DNA of 64,000 bases from Lactarius indigo (lineage: Eukaryota; Basidiomycota; Agaricomycetes; Russulales; Russulaceae): contig JAFKAC010000040.1 of the NCBI GenBank assembly GCA_025766275.1, positions 62,001-126,000 of the forward strand. The letters run 5' to 3'. The stretch's first letter is position 1. Each line of letters begins with the position of its first letter. Under the pieces are notes generated by a model, which was not told the DNA's origin, made no database searches, and worked only from the letters and a program-made list of their open reading frames with translations. Positions 56,996 through 64,000 of this stretch are shown here, piece by piece. Both the position numbers and the translations under genes were made by a program.

Positions 56996-59288
56996 ATGTC
57001 CCAGCGAACCGTCCTATTTCCGCAAACATTTCTTTCTTTCTTGCTGTTTCTCTTCTGTGCAACCTACGGTTTCTGTGATCCACTAGTCAACTTTCAAGTC
57101 ACCCAACCGCCACCCTTCGTTCTCGACTCAGAATCACTCCAGTGTACCATTCCTATTCTTCAGTCAGTCCCGTTACCTTAATCATCTCAGTGCGTGTGCA
57201 CTCACCTCGACTGGCTCTCAGGCGCACATTTGGGAACTCGGTTGGAGAGTATGCGCTCGTACCTGGTACTGTCACCCGTGTATATGCTGATGCTTGTGAA
57301 TTTCAGTCCCGAGATAGTCCCGTACACGTCCGTCACCTGTTATCGTACCTCTTTGCCGTCTCTGTTGACGCCTCATTTTCAGACCACCAACGAGTTGCAG
57401 TACCCCCAACGAGTGGGCTGGTGTCACCCTCAACCTTACCGTCACAAGCACCGGAACCCAGTACTCCCGTTTCGGATTTCTTACCCTCCAGGATGTCGAA
57501 AGTTTGTCGATTTCCCACTGTTATATAGCTCGCTGTTTTCAAACAAGATGGGTCAAAAAATAGTTTGGCGAACCTCGACAGCAATGCCAGTCGAAGGCGA
57601 CGGCATCATCTGGACGCAAATCAAAGACGTGACGCGCTTCATCCCTCTTTTTACCAAACCCGGCACATTCGTTTTGCAGCTGGACAACGCCATTCAGCCC
57701 GGAGATGACGGGGAATACACCGGTGAATTTCATTTACTCCCGTAATCCCCGCCGGGAATACTTAGGAATATTATGCAGTAACACTCGATGCGACCATTTT
57801 CTCGGGCTCTTCGCAATTCCCACCCGCACAGCGCGCAGACTTGATTGTTCCGCTGACGACTCTTGCCAATAATACGGGCTCCGAGGCATCCGTCCCTCCC
57901 GGCTTTTGGGTAAACCATTAGAACCTCCGTGTCTCTCCCGAACAAATGCAAAACCCCACTTTCTTTAGATCGAAGTCACGCTCCCTCAAAATGCTGTAAC
58001 AGCATTCGCCGAGTTCCAGGCCTCTGCAAGCAACAAGGAGACGTATTGGGTGTGTGTTTACCGTCTTCTGGAAACCTCCTGCCTCTGATCGTTGCACTGT
58101 GGTGCTAGTATGCCCAAATCCCCAAGCAATTCTCTAGCTATTTTTCTTCTGGAGTAACAGGTGATGGGCCGTTCCGCGAGGTTCGTATCCTGGTGGATGG
58201 CCAGGTTGCTGGCGTTGCCTTTCCCTATCCCGTTCTACTCACAGAAGGTGTATTACCACCCGCATGGAGGTATGTCCTACCGTTGTGCCATCGGACCTCA
58301 GCCAGCCTGAAGAAACCCCCAGGCCAATCGCCCCGTACGGTGCCCTAGATATGCCCACTTACCATCTTGACCTCACACCCTTTATACCTATTCTTACCAA
58401 TGGCGCGCCGCACAACATCACCATTGACGTCGCCTCCGCCGAGCCAGATCACCAAACAAACCAAACCTGGTTTCTTTCGGGCTTGCTACAAGTGAACCTC
58501 GACTCATCGACTTTACCCACTACGGGCAATATCACGCTATATCAAGCATCCGACTACGCTACTTCGACTGCCTCTGGGTCTTCAAATAACGACGTTGTGA
58601 ATATCAATGTTGACGCATCGCGTAGTATACATATCGAGGCAGAAATCGTAGCTGGGAGCGGAGAGCGAAACAAAGTGGTATTCACGCAGAATCTGGAATA
58701 TAGGAGCACGCGGAACTTGGACTATTCTCAAGCACCTGCTACTATACAGGTTCGTTTCCGTAAAAAAACTAACGGTGGTGACGATTCACGCTCATTTCGG
58801 ACTTTTCAGCATGTTTCCCAGATCGCCTCTGGTGAAACCTTGTCAACGCACAATGGCGAAATAGTAATGCAGGACACCTTCACATATCCTATCACCATCG
58901 ATATAGTCGCAACGCCAGATGGTTCAAACGGTGTGTATTATCCCTCCTCGTGTCTCCCACTTGTTAACCCATTCTTCTAGTCCACGAGTGGGCGCAAGTG
59001 GACCACGCTTACGATCGCATGCTCCTCCCTGCGCCATTCATCACGGGCTCGACCATTATCGAACACCAGGTCGCGGGGGGGACGGAGGATGCCTCACAGA
59101 GCTCCAGCACCGGCTCGAATGGAACTAGCAGCAACACGTTCAACTATTTCGACACCGAGGGAAATACCTACATGCGTCAGGTCAATGCATCCAGCAATGT
59201 GATCACGTTTGACAATCAAGGAGGCAATCTCGCGCCGGGCTTGGCGCCGAGTGCTAGTCCCACTGCCACTGCTACTGCGGTTCCCTAG
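56996..59288 (+). CDS. Secreted amidase A (PNGase A family), copy 1
   Basis: Peptide-N4-(N-acetyl-beta-glucosaminyl)asparagine amidase A family; members release N-glycans from glycopeptides. 569 aa; exons 56996-57162, 57222-57248, 57307-57327, 57383-57501, 57564-57722, 57779-57909, 57969-58049, 58109-58269, 58323-58749, 58822-58930, 58981-59288. Signal peptide MSQRTVLFPQTFLSFLLFLFCATYGFC. Markers: NFQVTQPPPFVLD, FGNS, VPYTPPTSC, IIWTQIKDVTRFIPLF, PFREVRILVDGQVAGVAFPYPV, YGALDMPTYHLDLTPF, EAEIVAGSG. The 21- and 27-nt mini-exons are required to read VPYTPPTSC. Fully open, so probably functional. Confidence 0.9.
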
Positions 59289-60070
59289 AAATCCCAATCG
59301 TTCATTGTTTTTTTGCCTATACGGTATATGGACCCGAGAATTGCGAATTCTTATTGTAGACCCGGGCTGAGATTGACCTTTGCTCTGCCGATTGCGAATG
59401 ATTATTTTTGCATTGTAAGACCGTAATGTTATAATTCATGTAAGCAATTTGGGTCCTCGGCAAGCGCCGCAATTAGTTTTTTCTTTTCCTTTTTTGCGAG
59501 GACGTGATGCCAGTGTTGGACGTTGGACAGTCGTTGACCCGTCGGAAGTCAGGTCATGCATGTGTTGACCAGTCAGCGAGTCAGGCTGTGGATGACCTTT
59601 GACCTTTCTCATTATATGATCACAGCACTCGGTAGCACTCGAACCATCCTGAATCTGAGATATTGATTACATCATACTCCTCATTGCACCATGCAATGTG
59701 GGAGACGCCATGGTTATTTGCGACCCCCATGGTCAGACGACTTTCCTGACTACCACGACTAGTCACTGACCGGTACGACACTGAGTTCAATTGGTGAGTG
59801 AAAATGGTTTGGACTATCCAGCTTACTGTAACCTCAATCCCCATTAGTAGGTCGAGATTATTATTTACGTCGTCCAATGCCAGTGAAACGTGTCGGCACA
59901 ACACATCTCATTTGAGAATATGGCGCTGCACAAATGGGGGATATTCGGGATGCGATTACATCGTCCTTCTCGTTCCTATTCTTTTTTTCTTTCTCATTTA
60001 TAGCGGCTGGGTGTGGTGCTGGTCTGCACCGTTGACCCTGGATTTCGTCCTGTACTAAGTAAAGTTCGCC
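59289..60070. other. Spacer and promoter of amidase A-2
   Basis: No gene. From 59870 the sequence repeats the promoter of copy 1 up to ggatttcgtcctg just before the ATG. Confidence 0.5.
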
Positions 60071-62301
60071 ATGTCCCAGCGAGTAATCCTATTTCCGCAG
60101 TCTTTCCTTTCCCTCCTCTTGTTGCTCTTCTGTGCAACCTACGCTCTCTGCGATCCTCTGGCCAACTTTCAAGTCACCCAACCGCCGCCCTTCGTTCTCG
60201 ACTCGGGATCAGTCCAGTGCCCTATTCCCATTCTTCAGTCAGTCTTGTTACCTGGCTCATCCAAATGCGTGCGCACTCACCTCGACTGCGCCTCTCAGAC
60301 GCACATTTGGACCCTCCGCCGGAGAGTGTGTACCCGCACCTAGTACTTTCACCCTTGTATATACTGATGCTTGTGAATTCTAGTCCCGAGATAGACCAGT
60401 ATACGTCCGTCACCCGTTATCGTACCTCCCTGTCGTCCTCATATTTACCTCACTTTCAGACCACCAACGGGTTGTAGTACCCCCAACGAGTGGGCTGGTG
60501 TTACCCTTACTCTTAACATCACAAGCAGCGGAGCGCAGTACCCCCGTCTCGGATTTCTTACCTTCCAGAACGTGGAAAGTTTGTCAAATTCCAATTGTTA
60601 CATAGCTCGTTGAAGACGGGTCAAATAGTTTGGCGAATTTCGACACCTATACCAGTAAACGACGATATCTCCTTGACGCACGTTAAAGACGTGACTCGCT
60701 TCATCCCTCTTTTCTCCAAACCCGGCACATTCATTTTGGAGCTGGACAACGTCGTCCAGCCCGGAGACGACGGTGAATACACCGGTGAATTTTATTTACT
60801 CATATAATCCCGTCAGGAACACTCAGAAATATCATCTAGTGACGCTCGATGCGACGATTTTCTCGGGGTCGTCGCAGTTCCAGCCCGCACAGCGCGCAGA
60901 CCTGATTATTCCGCTGACGACTCTCGCCAACAATACGGGTGACGAAGCATCTGTTCCTCCCGGCTTTTCGGTGAGTCGTCAGAACCTCCGTATCTCCACC
61001 GAACAAATGCAAAACCCTACTTTCTTTAGGTCGAAGTCACGCTCCCTCAAAATGCTGTAACAGCATTTGTCGAGTTGCAAGCCTCTTCAATCGGCATCGA
61101 TGCGAACTGGGTGTGTTTACCGTCTGGTCAGAAACCTTTTGGCTCTGATTGTTGCACCGTGGTACTAGTATTTCCAAATTCCCAACCAGTTCACCAGCTT
61201 TATTACTTCTGGGCCAACAAGTCTGGCTAATGGTCCGTTCCGCGAGATCCGCGTCCTGGTGGATGGTCAAGTTGCTGGCGTTGTCTTTCCCTATCCCGTT
61301 TTATCCACAGGAAACACAGGAAACACAATGGTATCTCCTGCATGGAGGTATGTCCTACCGTTTTGCCATCGTGCTTCAGTCAGCCTCAGCCAGCTCTCAG
61401 TCCAATCGCCCCGTACGGTGCCCTAGATATGCCCACTTACCATCTTGACCTCACGCCCTTTATACCTATTCTCACCAATGGCGCGGCACACAACATCACC
61501 ATTGACGTCGCTTCTGCCGAGCCAGATCATCAAATAAACCCAAACTGGTTTCTTTCAGGCTTGCTACAAGTGAACCTCGACTCATCGACATTACCCACTA
61601 CGGGAAATATCACGATATATGTGGCGGCTGACTATGCTACGTCAACTGCCTCGGGATCTAGTAACGGCGAAGTGAACATCGTTGTTAACGCATCTCGTAG
61701 TTTATATATCGAGGCAGAGATCATATCTGGGAGCGGAGGGCGAAACGATGTGGTATTCACGCAGAATATGGAATTTGGGAACGTGCAGAACTATCCCCCA
61801 ACACTCCTTGGGCAGGTTTGTGTGAAAAGATCAACGACCATGACGATTCGCGCTCATTTCGGACTTTTTAGTCTCTTTTCCAGATCACATCTGGTGAAAC
61901 CTTGTCAACGCACAATGGCGAATTAGTAGTGCAGGATACTTTCACATATCCTCTCCTCATCGATTATACCCTAACGTCGGAAAGCGATGGCGGTGCGTAC
62001 CATCCTTCGTGTCTCCTCCGCGTGTTAACCCTTCTTTATTCTAGTCCTTCAGTGGGCGCAAGTTAACCACTCGTACGACCGCCAACTCCTCCCTGCGCCG
62101 TTTATCGTGGGCACCACCATTGTCGAACAACAGGTCACGGGGGGGACGGTGGTGGACCACTTCGGCTTCAATGGAACTAGTAGCAACACGTTCAACTATG
62201 TCGACACCGAGGGCAATACCTATACTCGTCAGGTCAACGCGTCCAACAATGCTATCACGTTTGACAATCAAGGCGGCAACCTCGCGCCGAGTGCCGTTTA
62301 A
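60071..62301 (+). CDS. Secreted amidase A (PNGase A family), copy 2
   Basis: 553 aa tandem paralog of copy 1 with the same eleven exons: 60071-60237, 60299-60325, 60384-60404, 60460-60578, 60629-60784, 60840-60970, 61030-61110, 61169-61347, 61401-61815, 61884-61992, 62045-62301. Signal peptide MSQRVILFPQSFLSLLLLLFC. FREIRVLVDGQVAGVVFPYPV, PIAPYGALDMPTYHLDLTPF and NNAITFDNQGGNLAPS are conserved. Differences: GPSAG in place of GNSVG, a nine-residue GNTGNTMVS insertion before PAWR, and a shorter C-terminus without the Ser/Thr-rich tail of copy 1. Open throughout. Confidence 0.9.
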
Positions 62302-62913
62302 GCCTAGAATCCCAATTGGTCTTATGCCGCTGCCAGGTGGTGGTAGGGTAACCTGAACGGCCTGAACGATAGATGGTGATTGATATATGATGACTTGCTG
62401 TATTATTTATTATGCCTGGGATCCTCAGTGTTCAATTGAACGACGATCATGTTTCTCGTATTACTACGGCACGCTGCGACTGTGACCCTACGATGATCTA
62501 GTGTGAGGACCGCAACCAGACATGGCCAGGTTCTAAGGTCAGGAATGCGTACCCACGCCTTAAGGAGACCTTGATACCTGGATCGCCGAGTCTGACCTGG
62601 CGGGATGGTGTGCCTGGTAGCCTCGGGAGCTAAGGTAACCAAAAGACACATATCCATGAATGCGATTTCATTTTCCAGGTGGTTTGTACATAGCTGCTGT
62701 TGTACCTTGGTCGTTCTTGATACCTTTCCGTTATCCGTGGAGGTGCCAGCGGTGACAGTGCCAGCGATAGGATACATGGGAGCGCGGACTCGGGATCTGA
62801 ACGGGACATTACCGACAGGTACAGGTCCGATATAGTATAGGGCCGCGGTCACCGGTCTACTGCAAGCTACAGTCGGTCTACAGTCACGGACAGTACCCTG
62901 CCCCAGGCTTTGA
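62302..62913. other. Spacer before ADE13
   Basis: No gene supported; frames on both strands (for example 62403-62933 minus) overlap the ADE13 start region and have no family resemblance. Confidence 0.4.
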
Positions 62914-64000
62914 CATGTCCCAGTACGACACATATCAGACGCCCCTCTCTAGGTGAGTGCACAGAGTACACGAATGCGTGAGCTCACGCAAAGTTTTCTA
63001 CAGCCGCTATGCTAGCAAAGAAATGGCGCATCTATTCTCCGCTGAGGTATTCCGCACATCGATGGCTTTGTACCTCCTCACCTTCCCGGACACAGAATCG
63101 CTTTCACACATGGCGGAAGCTCTGGCTCACTCTCGCCATTGCCGAGAAGCAGCTCGGCCTGTCCATTTCCGATGCTGCGATCGAAGAGATGAAGCAAAAT
63201 CTCGTGTGTAATGACCTCAACCGTATTACATCCGTACTGATCTCGATGCTGCGCAGCATCTGGATGCAGAACAATTCGAGATTGCTGCAGCAGAAGAGAA
63301 GAGTAGGCGTCACGATGTGATGGCGCATGTGCACACGTTCGGGACGGTTGCGCCGTCGGCAGCTAGGATCATCCAGTACGTCTCTGCTCAGTTTTACGCC
63401 GGTGACCCCCATCCGACTGAAAGCGTATTACCACGTAGCCTCGGAGCAACATCTTGCTATGTCACGGAGTGCGTACGAATGACGCCATTCCATTCCTCCG
63501 CCTCTTGACCGAACCCCAGCAATGCAGACCTTATCTTCCTTCGAACTGCCTTGACTCTCATTTACAAAAAGCTCGCCGTGGTGATCGATCGCTTCAGCGC
63601 CTTCGCCAAACAGTATCGCGATCTCCCCACGTTGGGGTTCACGCACTTTCAGCCCGCACAGCTGACCACAGTTGGCAAGCGAGCAACACTATGGCTGCAA
63701 GTGCGTCCATTTTATATGTCGTACCCCCGGTAGGGTCTGGGGCATCACTCATCTCCCCAAAGGAATTGCTTTGGGACTTACGAAACGTCAAGAGAGCCCG
63801 GGATGATATTGGATTTCGCGGTGTCAAGGGCACGACGGGGACACAAGCGAGTTTTCTGGCGCTATTTGATGGTGATCACGACAAGGTGCACCACCATTTC
63901 ACAATTACGCCCGCAGGCGTATCTTATCCAGTTGTGGAAGGTCGAGGAACTAGATCAACTGGTCACCGAGATGTCGGGTTTTTCGTATGCCTACCCAGTC
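62914..64000 (+). CDS. ADE13: Adenylosuccinate lyase, 5' part (cut by window edge)
   Basis: Fumarase/aspartase-superfamily enzyme of purine synthesis; cleaves SAICAR and adenylosuccinate, releasing fumarate. ATG at 62914 ([20 protein letters not shown]). Exons joined by eye: [16 protein letters not shown], then [112 protein letters not shown], then [20 protein letters not shown] at the window end. HVHTFG, TSCYVTDN and THFQPAQ are the family's substrate-binding motifs. The signature SSxMPYKRNP region lies beyond the window. Confidence 0.95.

Overview
The window is nuclear DNA from a basidiomycete fungus, most likely an agaricomycete (mushroom-forming). Nearly every gene is cut by many 45-65 bp introns. 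The families present are typical of that group: Goodbye-NACHT-ankyrin NLR proteins, DUF6535 membrane proteins, a class I hydrophobin, fungal amidase A (PNGase A) proteins and expanded old yellow enzyme (OYE) and P450 sets. The gene models below were built by hand, choosing GT-AG introns that keep the reading frame and restore family-conserved sequence. No species can be named.

Positions 1-28000 are a rearranged duplication array. The ancestral cassette seems to be NLR(-), P450(-), OYE(+), seen whole at 5163-14621: an NLR whose frame can be kept across eight exons, an apparently intact P450 and OYE-1. To its left is an earlier unit with the 5' half of another NLR (running off the left edge), a 657 bp MITE-like element with perfect 40 bp inverted repeats, and a dead OYE whose 3' end is inverted. 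To its right, OYE-2, OYE-3, OYE-4 and OYE-5 follow in the same orientation. Three of the gaps between them carry the same chimeric scar: the last two exons of a mitochondrial citrate carrier gene fused to a piece of NLR. The gap before OYE-4 also holds a truncated P450 fused to a truncated NLR. The intact carrier gene lies just beyond OYE-5. An RNase III-fold gene lacking two of the four catalytic acids sits between OYE-4 and OYE-5. The five intact OYEs are nearly identical except at the substrate-binding active-site positions, where they differ strongly.

Positions 28000-36700 hold housekeeping genes (mitochondrial citrate carrier, HEM4 uroporphyrinogen-III synthase), a complete SKN1/KRE6-type glucan gene and a DUF6535 membrane protein gene. 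The SKN1-3'-end/DUF6535 block is itself duplicated (36700-44000) as an SKN1 relic, an embedded class I hydrophobin gene, a damaged DUF6535 copy and another SKN1 relic.

Positions 44600-64000 are more conserved: a GMC oxidoreductase, a Git1-like C2/MUN-domain protein, the ER chaperone LHS1/GRP170 ending in HDEL, a tandem pair of secreted amidase A (PNGase A family) genes with a third internally deleted relic, and the 5' part of adenylosuccinate lyase (ADE13) running off the right edge.

The strongest candidates for new biology are the OYE array with a hypervariable active site beside an NLR and a P450, the RNase III pseudoenzyme, and the parallel block-duplication architecture.
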